From Solirubrobacterales bacterium (GTDB lineage: Bacteria; Actinomycetota; Thermoleophilia; Solirubrobacterales; 70-9), in contig JANWHW010000022.1 of NCBI GenBank assembly GCA_025450195.1, positions 1-34,903 on the forward strand: DNA of 34,903 nucleotides, given 5' to 3'. Positions within the stretch are counted from its first letter, which is position 1, and each line of letters begins with the position of its first letter. A program made the translations under genes and the position numbers. Positions 16,365-24,693 of this stretch are shown piece by piece. The notes beneath the pieces were generated by a model, which searched no databases, had not been told where the DNA came from, and saw only the letters and a list, made by a program, of their open reading frames with translations.

Positions 16365-18178
16365 TGTTGAGACGAATTCGCGAATCGAGCCTGCTCGCCC
16401 GGCTTCTCCCATTTACGGATCTGCGTGTACTGCGCTCGATCCTGCCGACGCCGGTGATCGCGGTGCTGCGGCGGATCCGCGAGCTCGGCCGCTCGACTCG
16501 CCAGCTCCACCTGAAGACCCCCGCGGCGCGGCGCCAGGCGGCCGAACAGGAACTGCAGGCGCTGCGGGTGCGACCGCTGATCTCGCTGGTGATGCCGACC
16601 TACAAGACCGAGCTGCGCTACCTGCGCGAAGCGGTCAACTCGGTGATCGCCCAGCACTACCCCGAGTGGGAGCTGATCCTCGTCGACGACGGCTCGGACC
16701 AGCCGGAGCTGCTGCGCGAGTTCGCCGCCTACGCGGCAGCGGAGCCACGGGTCAAGTTCAAGGCGCTGGCCGAGAACGGCGGGATCTCCGCCGCCTCCAA
16801 CGAGGGGCTGGCGCTCTGCGCCGGTGAGTTCGTCGGCTTCCTCGACCACGATGACACGCTGACCCGGGACGCCCTCCTGCGCGTGGCGCAGACGCTAAGC
16901 GCCGACCCGGAGCTTGACGTCGTCTACTCGGACTCCGACAAGCTGACGATCAAGAACATCACGGCCGACCCATTCCTGAAGCCGGACTGGTCGCCCGTCT
17001 ACGCGCTGGGCGCGATGTACATCGGTCACCTCTTGGTCGTGAGGCGAGCGGTCGCCGAGGCAGCCGGGGGTTTCGACCCGACCTACGACACGATCCAGGA
17101 CTTCGAGTTCATGCTGCGGGTCTCCGAGCGCACCGACCGCATCCACCACATCCCGCAGATCCTCTACCACTGGCGCGCCATCCCCGGCTCGATCGCCGCC
17201 GGCACCGACCAGAAGTCCGGCGTGCCCGAGCTGCAGGCAAAGGCGGTCTCCGCCCACCTCGAGCGGCTCTCCGTCGACGCCAGGGCCGTCCCCCATGCCT
17301 CAATCCCCCACCGCGCCGTGCTCGCCGCAGCCAACGGCTCGGCGGCGAGCGCGAAGGTCAGCGCTGTGATCGCCGTGGGCCGGCGGCGAGGCGCCAGCGA
17401 GCGCCTGCTGCGCTCGCTGCTCGAGCGCAGCTCCTACTCCCATCTGGAGGCGATCGTCGTCGGCAGCGGCGAACCACTCGCGGGCTGCGAGGACGCGCGG
17501 GTGCAGTGGGTCGAGGCGGACTCTGCGCTGCGCCGCGGCCCGGCCAACAACCTCGGGGCGAGCCGCGCTGGCGGCGAGCAGCTGCTCTTCCTCGACCCCG
17601 AGTGCGAGGTGATCGAGACCGACTGGATCGAGGCGCTGATGCTGCACGCCGGACTGCCCGGCGTCGCGGCGGTCGGGCCGATGCTCGTCCGCCCCGGCGG
17701 CAAGGTCGAGCAGGCCGGCTTCGCGGTCGGGCTGCGTGACCCCGCCGCTCCGATGCTGGCCGGCTTCTCGGCCGACGGCGACGGCTACTACGGCTCGATG
17801 CCCTGCGCCCGCGACGTCTCGGCGCTGAGCGCCGAGTGCATGCTGGTCGCCAAAGCGGCCTTCGACGGCGAGGGCGGATTCGACGAGCACTACGACAGCC
17901 AGTACGAGGACTTCGACCTCTGCCTGCGGCTCGGCAGCCGCGGGCTGCGTTGCGCCTACGCTCCCGGCGCGCGCCTGCTCAGCCACCGCAGCGAGGCCGC
18001 GCGCCGCGCCGCCAACGACATCGTCGACCGCGCCCTCTTCGTCGACAACTGGTACGACCTGCTGAGCCGCGGCGATCCCTACTTCAACCCCGGCTTCGCC
18101 CGCCAGCAGGCCGACTACGTGCCGGCTGGCTGGCGCGAGCGGGTCTACCGCGCGACGGCACCCCTGGGGATGCGATGA
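16364..18178 (+). CDS. double-domain GT2 glycosyltransferase
   Basis: A 604-residue protein with two GT-A domains in tandem. Domain 1 (about 70-300) has PLISLVMPTY (71-80), VDDGS (107-111) and a strong metal-binding DHDD (161-164), with the DSDKLT segment following. Domain 2 (about 325-590) starts at VSAVIAVGRRRG, has a divergent donor loop, LFLDPECEV in place of a normal DXD, and the acceptor-side YEDFDLCLRLGSRG. The first ~65 residues are a basic helical leader resembling the end of the preceding coiled-coil protein. Proteins of this layout add two sugars, or one domain is catalytic and the other structural; the weak donor loop of domain 2 leaves both open. Operon with genes on both sides (TGATG and ATGA overlaps). 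Donor and acceptor unknown; rhamnose is available. Confidence 0.88.
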   Translation: MLRRIRESSLLARLLPFTDLRVLRSILPTPVIAVLRRIRELGRSTRQLHLKTPAARRQAAEQELQALRVRPLISLVMPTYKTELRYLREAVNSVIAQHYPEWELILVDDGSDQPELLREFAAYAAAEPRVKFKALAENGGISAASNEGLALCAGEFVGFLDHDDTLTRDALLRVAQTLSADPELDVVYSDSDKLTIKNITADPFLKPDWSPVYALGAMYIGHLLVVRRAVAEAAGGFDPTYDTIQDFEFMLRVSERTDRIHHIPQILYHWRAIPGSIAAGTDQKSGVPELQAKAVSAHLERLSVDARAVPHASIPHRAVLAAANGSAASAKVSAVIAVGRRRGASERLLRSLLERSSYSHLEAIVVGSGEPLAGCEDARVQWVEADSALRRGPANNLGASRAGGEQLLFLDPECEVIETDWIEALMLHAGLPGVAAVGPMLVRPGGKVEQAGFAVGLRDPAAPMLAGFSADGDGYYGSMPCARDVSALSAECMLVAKAAFDGEGGFDEHYDSQYEDFDLCLRLGSRGLRCAYAPGARLLSHRSEAARRAANDIVDRALFVDNWYDLLSRGDPYFNPGFARQQADYVPAGWRERVYRATAPLGMR

Positions 18179-19359
18179 GGGTCGTGATCGTCTACTTCGG
18201 CCCGCTGGACGTCAACAGCGGGATCCAGGCCTTCCACTTCGGCAACGAGCTGACCGAGCAGGGCTGGGAGGTCACGCTCGCCGGCCTTGGCGACCCGCGC
18301 CGGATCGAGGCCGTCGGCGAGCCGCTGTTCGAGTGCATCCCCCACGAGGGGCTCGACGCCAAGGCGGACTCGATCCGGCGCGCCGGCGGCGAGACGATCG
18401 TTCTCGCCTGGACCCCGCGCGAGCGGGTCCGCAAGCTGACCGAGCGGCTCGTCTCGCAGCTGCGCGCGCCCTACGTGGTCCACCTCGAGGACAACGAGGA
18501 GTACCTGCTCGAATCGACCACGGGCATGACTCTGCCCGAACTGCAGCGGCTGCCGCTGCGCGCCCAGAACAGGCTGGCGCCGAAGGACCTGATCCACCCC
18601 ACCTACCACGCCGAGTTCCTGCGCGGTGCGGCCGGAATCACGATGATCACCGAGGAGCTCAACGAGTTCAACTGCGGCGAGCGCCCCCACCACATCGCCC
18701 GGCCCGGGATCGACGCCGTCCGCTTCGACCCCGACCGCCCGAGCCCGATCGCGCGCGAGCAGCTCGGGCTGCGCGCTGAGGATTTCGTGCTCGTCTACCA
18801 CGGCACGATTCACTACGCCAACCAGCACGAGATGCTGAGCCTCTACGTCGCGGTCAAGCTGCTGCAGCGGCGCGAGCGCCCGGTGCGGCTGGTGCGGCTC
18901 GGCCACAGCGAGTTCGGCGGCGTCGACCCGCGTGCATTCCGGGGCGTCAGCGAGGGCGTGCTCGAGCTGGGCCGGGTCGACTGGCGGCTGATCCCCGACT
19001 ACCTGGCGCTGGCCGATGCGTTCGTCCAGCCCGGCGCCCCCGACGACTTCAATCGCTTCCGGCTGCCCTCGAAGCTGCCGGAGTTCCTGGCGATGGGACG
19101 TCCCGTAGTCTTGCCCAACTGCAACATCGGTCATGACTTGACTCACGGGGAGAACGCACTCTTGCTGGAACAGGGAAACGCGGTCGAGATCGTCGCCCGC
19201 GTTGAGGAGATGCTCGCCGACCGGGCGCTCGCCGAGCGGCTCGGGCAGGGGGCCCGTCGGTTCGCCGTCGAGCAGCTGAGCTGGCCGGCCAACGCCGCCG
19301 CCCTCGGCGATTTCTTCCGCGAGACGATGGCCGCCCCGCCTGCCCGCCGAGCCGCATGA
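18175..19359 (+). CDS. GT4-like (GT-B fold) glycosyltransferase
   Basis: A 394-residue retaining-type transferase by its overall pattern. The N-terminal domain starts MRVVIVYFGPLDVNSGIQAFHFGNEL, the usual GT-B opening with a Gly-rich loop; the C-terminal domain has VLVYHGTIHYAN (start of the nucleotide-binding half), LGRVDWRLIPDYLALADAFVQPG and RLPSKLPEFLAMGRPVV with the Glu that contacts the donor sugar, then HGENALLLEQGN. The first Glu of the classical EX7E pair is not obvious. The frame runs on upstream inside the previous gene, but ATG 18175, overlapping the GT2 stop as ATGA, begins exactly at the conserved first strand. The stop overlaps the methyltransferase start in the same way. Acts in the cytoplasm on the growing lipid-linked chain. 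Confidence 0.88.
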   Translation: MRVVIVYFGPLDVNSGIQAFHFGNELTEQGWEVTLAGLGDPRRIEAVGEPLFECIPHEGLDAKADSIRRAGGETIVLAWTPRERVRKLTERLVSQLRAPYVVHLEDNEEYLLESTTGMTLPELQRLPLRAQNRLAPKDLIHPTYHAEFLRGAAGITMITEELNEFNCGERPHHIARPGIDAVRFDPDRPSPIAREQLGLRAEDFVLVYHGTIHYANQHEMLSLYVAVKLLQRRERPVRLVRLGHSEFGGVDPRAFRGVSEGVLELGRVDWRLIPDYLALADAFVQPGAPDDFNRFRLPSKLPEFLAMGRPVVLPNCNIGHDLTHGENALLLEQGNAVEIVARVEEMLADRALAERLGQGARRFAVEQLSWPANAAALGDFFRETMAAPPARRAA

Positions 19360-20234
19360 CGCTGAAGGCCAACGCCAAACGCGTGCGCGCCGCCGCGTCC
19401 AGCTCGCCGGCGCTGCGCAAGGTCGCCGGCCGCGTCCTTGGCCGCGTCGCCCCCCCCGGCCACGGCACCAACGCCTCCGCCTGGACGATCAAAGAGACGC
19501 TGCTGCACTCGCTGGTCGAACGCTACGGGGGCTCCTTCCCACTCGAGGCCGCCTCCTACGGAACGGTCCGCGACTTCGCCGACAGCGTCGACAACATGCC
19601 GGGGCTGGCGGGGGCCAACTTCGACATGAAGGACCTGCAGCGCTGCTGGATGATCAAGGCGATCCTCGGCAGCGTCGAGATCGGCGCGAAGCTGGTCGAG
19701 ATCGGCGCTGGCGAACCGTTGGTCGCCGGGGCGCTCTCGCGGATCGGCTACGACGTCACCGTCGTCGACCCATACGACGGCAGCGGCAACGGCCCGCGCG
19801 AATACGACAGCTTCCGCACCGCCTACCCGGATCTCAAGTTCGTCCGCGAGCAGTTCCCGCCGGCCCAGTCGCTCGGCGCCGACCTCGGCGCCGTCTACTC
19901 GATCTCGGTGCTCGAGCACGTGCCGCTGGAGGCGATCGACGCGGTGATGGGCGGGGCGGCGGCGCTGCTCGGCGAGGGCGGCAGCCAGATCCACGCCGTC
20001 GACCACGTGCTCGCCGGTTGGGGCGCGGAGGAACACCTCGAGAAACTGCGCCGGATCGCCGCCGGGATGGGTGTCGCCGAGCCCGACCTCGAGGCCGCGA
20101 TCGCCAGCCTCACCGACGACCCCGACACCTACTTCGTCTCGGCGGAGTCGCACAACCGCTGGCGCGGCGCCCTCCCTTACGACCAGTACGAAATGCGACG
20201 GATCGTCTCCGTCAACTTGTTCGCCCGCGGATAG
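19356..20234 (+). CDS. class I SAM-dependent methyltransferase
   Basis: A 292-residue Rossmann-type methyltransferase. Motif I reads VEIGAGEP (114-121), the acidic end of the second strand is in VTVVDPYDG (D138), and YSISVLEHVP (181-190) is the post-motif seen in small-molecule and sugar methyltransferases. The first ~35 residues are basic and helical. It is the last gene of the operon that holds two glycosyltransferases, so a sugar O-methyltransferase is the natural guess; terminal methylation is a known chain-length stop signal in ABC-exported glycans, and the Wzt of this locus has the C-terminal domain that reads such signals. The link is inference. Start overlaps the previous stop (ATGA); the convergent Wzm gene ends 106 nt away. 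Confidence 0.82.
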   Translation: MTLKANAKRVRAAASSSPALRKVAGRVLGRVAPPGHGTNASAWTIKETLLHSLVERYGGSFPLEAASYGTVRDFADSVDNMPGLAGANFDMKDLQRCWMIKAILGSVEIGAKLVEIGAGEPLVAGALSRIGYDVTVVDPYDGSGNGPREYDSFRTAYPDLKFVREQFPPAQSLGADLGAVYSISVLEHVPLEAIDAVMGGAAALLGEGGSQIHAVDHVLAGWGAEEHLEKLRRIAAGMGVAEPDLEAAIASLTDDPDTYFVSAESHNRWRGALPYDQYEMRRIVSVNLFARG

Positions 20235-20340
20235 CGGACTAGACCCTCCTAGGCCGTTCGATCCTCGGTTGAGGGCTTGCGTGGAGGGATTGGGTGCTCT
20301 TCTCTCTCCCTCAGCGCCCCGAACCCTGAAAGAGAAGGCT
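20235..20340. terminator. convergent intergenic region with inverted repeats
   Basis: This 106-nt space separates the stop of the methyltransferase from the stop of the Wzm gene. It contains several imperfect inverted repeats, for example GGAGGG against CCCTC and CTTCTCT against AGAGAAG near 20302-20338. No clean stem followed by a T tract is seen on either strand. A bidirectional terminator is expected from position, but the sequence support is weak. Confidence 0.3.
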
Positions 20341-21192
20341 CTAGAGCAACTCCGCGATCCGCGGCGCCTCACGGCGGAAGACCCAGGCGCCGCCCACGCA
20401 GGTGGTGACGAAGATCGCGGCGGCGGGCAGCATCTGCCACCAGCCGCCGGCGACCGCCAGGGCGCCTTCGGCGTTGGGGTCGATGATCCAGACGTGGGCC
20501 TGGGCGAAGATCAGGGTCAGCGGGTTGATGGCCAGGACGTCGTGGATCAGCCCGGGGGGGACGATTTCAAAGGGGTAGATCACCGGCGTGCCGTACAGCA
20601 GCACCATCGAGATCACGCTCCAGATGATGGCCACGTCGCGGAAGCGCACGTTGAGCGCCGAGAGCATCAGGGAGATGCCGCTGGTCAGCACGATCATCAG
20701 CGCCAGGATCACCGGGAACAGCAGCCAGGTCCACATCGCCGGCACCCCGTAGGCGAGCAGGAAGATGACCACGACGATCAGGTTCAGCGTGAGCGTGAAG
20801 AACGCGACCAGGACGGAGGCCATCGGGATCACCAGGCGCGGGAACTGAGTCTTGCGAACGATTCCCTCCTGGGCCAGGACCGAGTTGACCGCGGCCCCCG
20901 TCGCTTCCTGGAAGAAGCCGAAGACGACGACGTTGAAGAGCAGCAGCACCGGGTAGAACTCGACTTCGCTGCCAAGCCGGATGATCTTCGTGAAGACGAC
21001 GAGCAGGACGGCGAAGGTGAGCAGGGGACGAACCAGCGACCAGACGTAGCCGAGCGCCGTGCCGTAGAACGACTTCTTGAATTCGGTGACCGAGACGAGC
21101 AGCAGCAGATCGAAGAAGCGGCGGCGACCGCCGCCGACAGCAGAGGGGCCACGCACCTCCTCCAGCACCAGTGGCGGCGCCCCGTCGCTCAC
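20341..21192 (-). CDS. wzm: ABC-2 type polysaccharide exporter permease (Wzm-like)
   Basis: A 283-residue integral membrane subunit with six predicted helices. It opens with the amphipathic FFDLLLLVSVTEFKKSFYGTALGYVWSLVRPL segment characteristic of TagG/Wzm permeases and contains NVRFRDVAIIW before the fifth helix. With Wzt it forms the transporter that pushes polyprenyl-diphosphate-linked polysaccharide across the cytoplasmic membrane. The start is GTG 21190-21192, overlapping the Wzt stop by 4 nt (GTGA), so the two subunits are translationally coupled. The first 25 residues carry a GGGRRR basic patch before the interface helix. Normal length for the family. Confidence 0.93.
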   Translation of the reverse strand: MSDGAPPLVLEEVRGPSAVGGGRRRFFDLLLLVSVTEFKKSFYGTALGYVWSLVRPLLTFAVLLVVFTKIIRLGSEVEFYPVLLLFNVVVFGFFQEATGAAVNSVLAQEGIVRKTQFPRLVIPMASVLVAFFTLTLNLIVVVIFLLAYGVPAMWTWLLFPVILALMIVLTSGISLMLSALNVRFRDVAIIWSVISMVLLYGTPVIYPFEIVPPGLIHDVLAINPLTLIFAQAHVWIIDPNAEGALAVAGGWWQMLPAAAIFVTTCVGGAWVFRREAPRIAELL

Positions 21193-22445
21193 GCCGAGCC
21201 CCTGTCGATCTCGACCTCGACGTCCTGGTCGAGGAAGACGACGCCCGCCCCGTCACGGCCGAAGACGACGAAGTCGAGGACGTGAGGCGAGTAGAGGACG
21301 AGGTCGGCGAGGTTGAGGTTGCGGTGGACCCAGCATTTGACGACGTAGCGACCGGGCAGGAAGCGGTTCCCGATCGCCGCGGAGATCCGCAGCCGGTCGC
21401 CGGCCCGCAGTCGCTCGGGGAGGTTCTCCGGGATGCCGAAGCCGGCGACGTCAACGCCGTCGATGTTGGTGAAGACGAAGCCGACCTGCGGCCCCTCGAC
21501 GTCTCGCTTGGCCTCGAGTTTCGCGCAGAGGCGCAGATCTTCGCCCCTTTCCAGGCTGGTGACCCGCTGCCCGCCGCTCTCGATCCAGACGTCGTTGATG
21601 ATGACGTCGGCGATCTCGCTCTCGGGATCGAGCGGGTCCGAGCGGCCGGGTGCCTGCTGGAAGTTGAGTCGCAGATACTTGCGGGCGATGTCGCCCGGCT
21701 CGCCGACCGCGCGCACGGAACCGTCGTGGAGCAGCATCGCCCGGTGGCAGTAGTGCTCGACCGCGCCCATGTCGTGGGTGACCAGGATCACCGTGCGGTC
21801 GGAGTCGCGGATCTCGTGGAAGACGTCGGCGCATTTCTGCTGGAAGGAGGCGTCGCCGACGGCGAGCACCTCGTCGATCAGCAGGATCTCGGCGTCGGAC
21901 TGGATCATCACCGAGAAGGCCAGGCGGACCAGCATCCCGGACGAGTAGTTCTTAAGTTTCATGTCGACGAACTCCTCGAGCTCGGCGAACTCGAGCACGG
22001 CGCCCAGGCGGCTGCGCGCCTCGCGCCGCTCGAGCCCCATCATCACCCCGTTCAGCTCGACGTTCTCACGCGCGGTCAGCTCCTGGTTGAAGCCGACGCC
22101 GAGCTCGATGAAGGGCGCGAGACGACCCGCCATGCGCACCCGGCCTGCGTCGGCCGCGTAGATGCTGGCGAGCACCTTCAGCAGCGTGCTCTTGCCCGAG
22201 CCGTTGCGGCCGACGATGCCGAAGAACTCGCCGCGGTGGATGTCGAAGGAGACGTCGCGAAGCGCCTCCAGCCGTTTGTACTCGCCGCGGTGGAAGGTGG
22301 TGATCTGCTCCTTCAGGGAGTTCACCTTGTTGATCGGCAGCTGGAAGGTCTTGTCGATCCCGCGCGCCTCGATCACGACCGGACCGGCGCTGCGGTCGGT
22401 GGCCGCCCGCCCCTGGGTGGTGGCTTGGTCGGTAGGTGGGGACAT
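21189..22445 (-). CDS. wzt: ABC polysaccharide exporter ATPase with carbohydrate-binding C-terminal domain (Wzt-like)
   Basis: A 418-residue protein. The nucleotide-binding domain (about 22-265) has Walker A GRNGSGKST (79-87), signature YSSGM (167-171), Walker B LLIDE (188-192) and H-loop H224. The remaining ~150 residues form a beta-rich domain (Wzt_C type) that in Gram-negative O-antigen systems binds the modified non-reducing end of the chain before export. Its presence implies that this polysaccharide carries a terminal mark; the methyltransferase at 19356 is a candidate maker. ATG 22443-22445; no Shine-Dalgarno is obvious, and a 14-bp palindrome lies 8 nt upstream. Coupled to wzm by a 4-nt overlap. 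Confidence 0.95.
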   Translation of the reverse strand: MSPPTDQATTQGRAATDRSAGPVVIEARGIDKTFQLPINKVNSLKEQITTFHRGEYKRLEALRDVSFDIHRGEFFGIVGRNGSGKSTLLKVLASIYAADAGRVRMAGRLAPFIELGVGFNQELTARENVELNGVMMGLERREARSRLGAVLEFAELEEFVDMKLKNYSSGMLVRLAFSVMIQSDAEILLIDEVLAVGDASFQQKCADVFHEIRDSDRTVILVTHDMGAVEHYCHRAMLLHDGSVRAVGEPGDIARKYLRLNFQQAPGRSDPLDPESEIADVIINDVWIESGGQRVTSLERGEDLRLCAKLEAKRDVEGPQVGFVFTNIDGVDVAGFGIPENLPERLRAGDRLRISAAIGNRFLPGRYVVKCWVHRNLNLADLVLYSPHVLDFVVFGRDGAGVVFLDQDVEVEIDRGSA

Positions 22446-22453
22446 TGCGCCTA

Positions 22454-22467
22454 GATCATCGATGATC
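22454..22467. promoter_or_regulatory. 14-bp perfect palindrome upstream of wzt
   Basis: GATCATCGATGATC is fully self-complementary and sits in the 50-nt space between the coiled-coil gene stop and the wzt ATG, ending 8 nt before that ATG. It could be a dimeric repressor site, an RNA hairpin close to the start codon, or chance. This is the only spacer in an otherwise overlapping gene set, which makes a regulatory role possible. Confidence 0.35.
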
Positions 22468-22495
22468 AGTCCAGACGGGACCTGTTCGGCACCTC

Positions 22496-22813
22496 TCAGC
22501 GGCGGGTCAGGCGGGCTCGGAGCCGCCTGAGCAGGCCCGGGTAGCCGCTGCGCAGGCGGGCCAGCTCGGCCCTCAGGTAGCGGTTCTCCGCCTCCAGCCG
22601 ATCGAACTCGGCGAGCGCCCGCCGCAGCTCGGACTCCGCCGCGGTCAGCCGCGCCACCGTGCGCGATCCGCTGGCCACCGAGCGCGGGCGGCGGCTGGCG
22701 TTGGCGAGCAGCTCGCGGCCGAGCTCGCCGTTGGCCTTGCGCAGCGCCTCGACCCGGCGCTCGAGCTCGGCGATGCGATCGTCCGACTCGACGCTCAGGC
22801 GCTCGCTGTCCAC
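22496..22813 (-). CDS. small coiled-coil protein next to glycosyltransferase
   Basis: A 105-residue protein made of charged helices: DDRIAELERRVEALRKANGELGRELL (about 11-36) and LTAAESELRRALAEFDRLEAENRYLRAELARL (about 56-87), both with heptad Leu spacing, then a basic tail (LLRRLRARLTRR). No catalytic motif. It starts at GTG 22811-22813, inside the end of the upstream bifunctional glycosyltransferase (19-nt overlap), so it depends on that gene for translation. It resembles in design the 71-residue protein at 16149 although the sequences differ. A membrane-proximal scaffold or chain-length ruler for the glycosyltransferase and the exporter that follows is a reasonable guess only. Confidence 0.65.
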   Translation of the reverse strand: MDSERLSVESDDRIAELERRVEALRKANGELGRELLANASRRPRSVASGSRTVARLTAAESELRRALAEFDRLEAENRYLRAELARLRSGYPGLLRRLRARLTRR

Positions 22814-24678
22814 GCCATCCTCTTGGCTCGGCGCCTGGACACGGCTTCGCCCCAGGCGATGTGCCCGACGTCGGAGTAAGTGCGGCTGATCGAGCCCGCC
22901 CGGATCAGGTAGCGCGCCAGCTGCTCCGGGATGACCTTGCCGAAGCGGCCGTGGTCGCGCAGGCTCCGATAGAGCGCCCAGTCGCCGAGCAGCGCCGAGC
23001 TCGGCTCGAACTCGAAGCCGAGCTCGGAGAACAGGCGCCTCGGCATCACCGCGATCGCGTCGCCGTCGGAGTTGATCGACTCGTCGCTGCGCACCGCATT
23101 GCCGAGCGGCGCGTAGCCCTCCGTGCCCATCCGCGACAACGCCCCGCCGCCGCCTTCGAGGAAGCGCAGCCAGCAGGTGACGTAGGCCAGCTCCGGATCG
23201 GCCTCGAGCATCGCCACGGCCCGCTCGACGAACTCCGGCTCAAAGCTGTTGTCGGAGTCGAGGAAGGCCAGGTACTTGCCGTCGGTGTCGGCAATCGCGA
23301 GGTTCCGCGCCGACCCCTCTCCCCCGTTGGCCTGGAACAGCACCCGCACCCGCTCGAGTGCGTCGAGCTCTTCCAGGACGCGATCCTCGACCTCGAAGGA
23401 GCCGTCGTCGACGACGACGACCTCCAGCGCCCGGTGGGTCTGGGCAAGCAGCGACTCGACCGCGACGACGAGCAGCTCGCTCTCGCCGAAGTAGGGCACG
23501 ATCGCGCTGACCAGCGGTTCCGTGGAGGCCGGGAAGACGGCGGGCGCACTGCGTTCGCCGAGCAGATCGCGGTAGGCGGCGAGGATCGGCTCCGGGTCCA
23601 CGAGTCGCTCGCAGCGGCGCTCGACCTCGCCTGACGCGCGCACCCGCTCGAGCTCGGCGCGATCGTCGAGCAGGCGCGTCAGGCTGCCGCGAAGCGCGGC
23701 CGCCTCCGCTCCCTCGCAGTGCCAGCCGCTGACCCCGTCCGCGACGATCTCGGTCAGGCCGCCGACCGCCGTGGCGAGGACCGGGACGCCGTGGCGCATC
23801 GCCTCCAGAGCCACCGGGCTCCAGGCGTCGAAGCTCGACGGCACGACGAGCAGGTCGGGGCGGCCGAGCAGCTCGCCGAACCGCTCCCAGGGGAAGGGCG
23901 TGAGCAGCTCGACGCGCTCGTCGTCGGCGCAGATCGTCTCGATCGTCGCCGCCACCGATTGCTCCAGCGGCGCGGTCTCGGTGTCCTCTCCGGCCAGGGT
24001 GAGGCACCAGTCCTCGCGCTCCAGTCCGAGACAGGCCTCGACCAGGGCGAGCGCCCCGTAGGAGCGCTGAAGCGGCCCGGCGAAGAGAACCTGCAACGGC
24101 TGCTCGGGCGATCGCGGCTGCGGCGGCGCGGCTGCCCCCGACTCACCGGAGAGCGGCATCGCGATGCGCCGAGCCGAGCCGATCGCGACGGGATCGACGC
24201 TGCGCCGGTAGTGCTCGAGCGCTTCCCCACCCGGCCAGATGACCGTGTCGGCGAGGCGCACCGACTCGCGCTCGAAATCGCAGAGGATCCGGTTGCCCGG
24301 GACCGTCCAGGAGCCGTCGTGCAGGCAGGCGAGCTCGTGGGAGCCGTGGATGCGGACAGCCGTCGTGGTGCCGCGCAGGGAGCGATGCCCTGCGTCGCGC
24401 GCCTGCAGCGCGACCAGCCCGATGCCCTGGAAGTCGGGCACCTCGAGGTAGTCGGGCGGGCGCTCGCCGAAGGCGGCCTCGATCGCCGCCAGGACCGCGA
24501 CCGAGCGCCGGTGCTGCGGACAGGAGAAGGCGATCGGGGGGGCGAGCGCAAGGTCGACCGTCGCGGCGTCGATCACGGTGACCTCGTGCTCGCGCGACAG
24601 CAACTCGCCCAACCGTGAGACGGAGGCTCCGGGCCCCCCGAGAGGGCCCCGCTCTGAGGAAACGAGGCACAGGCGCAC
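22795..24678 (-). CDS. bifunctional GT4-GT2 glycosyltransferase
   Basis: A 627-residue fusion. Residues 1 to about 375 form a GT-B/GT4 unit: MRLCLVSSERGPLGGPGASVSRL opening, LQVLFAGPL at 195-203 starting the second half, and VVPSSFDAWSPVALEAMRHGVPV, in which the EX7E pair reads D284-x7-E292. Residues about 388-620 form a GT2/GT-A unit with LVSAIVPYFG, VDDGS (423-427), GEGSARNLAI and the metal-binding DSD (474-476). Start is GTG 24676-24678. Two linkages are presumably built by one polypeptide. The conservative Glu-to-Asp change in the GT4 part may alter rate rather than abolish activity. First gene of the minus-strand operon leading to the coiled-coil protein, Wzt and Wzm; its start lies only 15 nt from the divergent GT-C-like gene. 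Confidence 0.88.
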   Translation of the reverse strand: MRLCLVSSERGPLGGPGASVSRLGELLSREHEVTVIDAATVDLALAPPIAFSCPQHRRSVAVLAAIEAAFGERPPDYLEVPDFQGIGLVALQARDAGHRSLRGTTTAVRIHGSHELACLHDGSWTVPGNRILCDFERESVRLADTVIWPGGEALEHYRRSVDPVAIGSARRIAMPLSGESGAAAPPQPRSPEQPLQVLFAGPLQRSYGALALVEACLGLEREDWCLTLAGEDTETAPLEQSVAATIETICADDERVELLTPFPWERFGELLGRPDLLVVPSSFDAWSPVALEAMRHGVPVLATAVGGLTEIVADGVSGWHCEGAEAAALRGSLTRLLDDRAELERVRASGEVERRCERLVDPEPILAAYRDLLGERSAPAVFPASTEPLVSAIVPYFGESELLVVAVESLLAQTHRALEVVVVDDGSFEVEDRVLEELDALERVRVLFQANGGEGSARNLAIADTDGKYLAFLDSDNSFEPEFVERAVAMLEADPELAYVTCWLRFLEGGGGALSRMGTEGYAPLGNAVRSDESINSDGDAIAVMPRRLFSELGFEFEPSSALLGDWALYRSLRDHGRFGKVIPEQLARYLIRAGSISRTYSDVGHIAWGEAVSRRRAKRMAWTASA

Positions 24679-24684
24679 TAGAGT
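24679..24684 (+). promoter_or_regulatory. possible -10 box in a 15-nt divergent spacer
   Basis: TAGAGT lies 9 nt before the plus-strand ATG at 24694. On the minus strand TAAGCT (24690-24695) lies 10 nt before GTG 24678. The whole space between the two divergent starts is 15 nt, so both promoters must extend into the opposite coding region. Evidence is only positional and consensus-based. Confidence 0.22.
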
Positions 24685-24693
24685 TCCCAGCTT

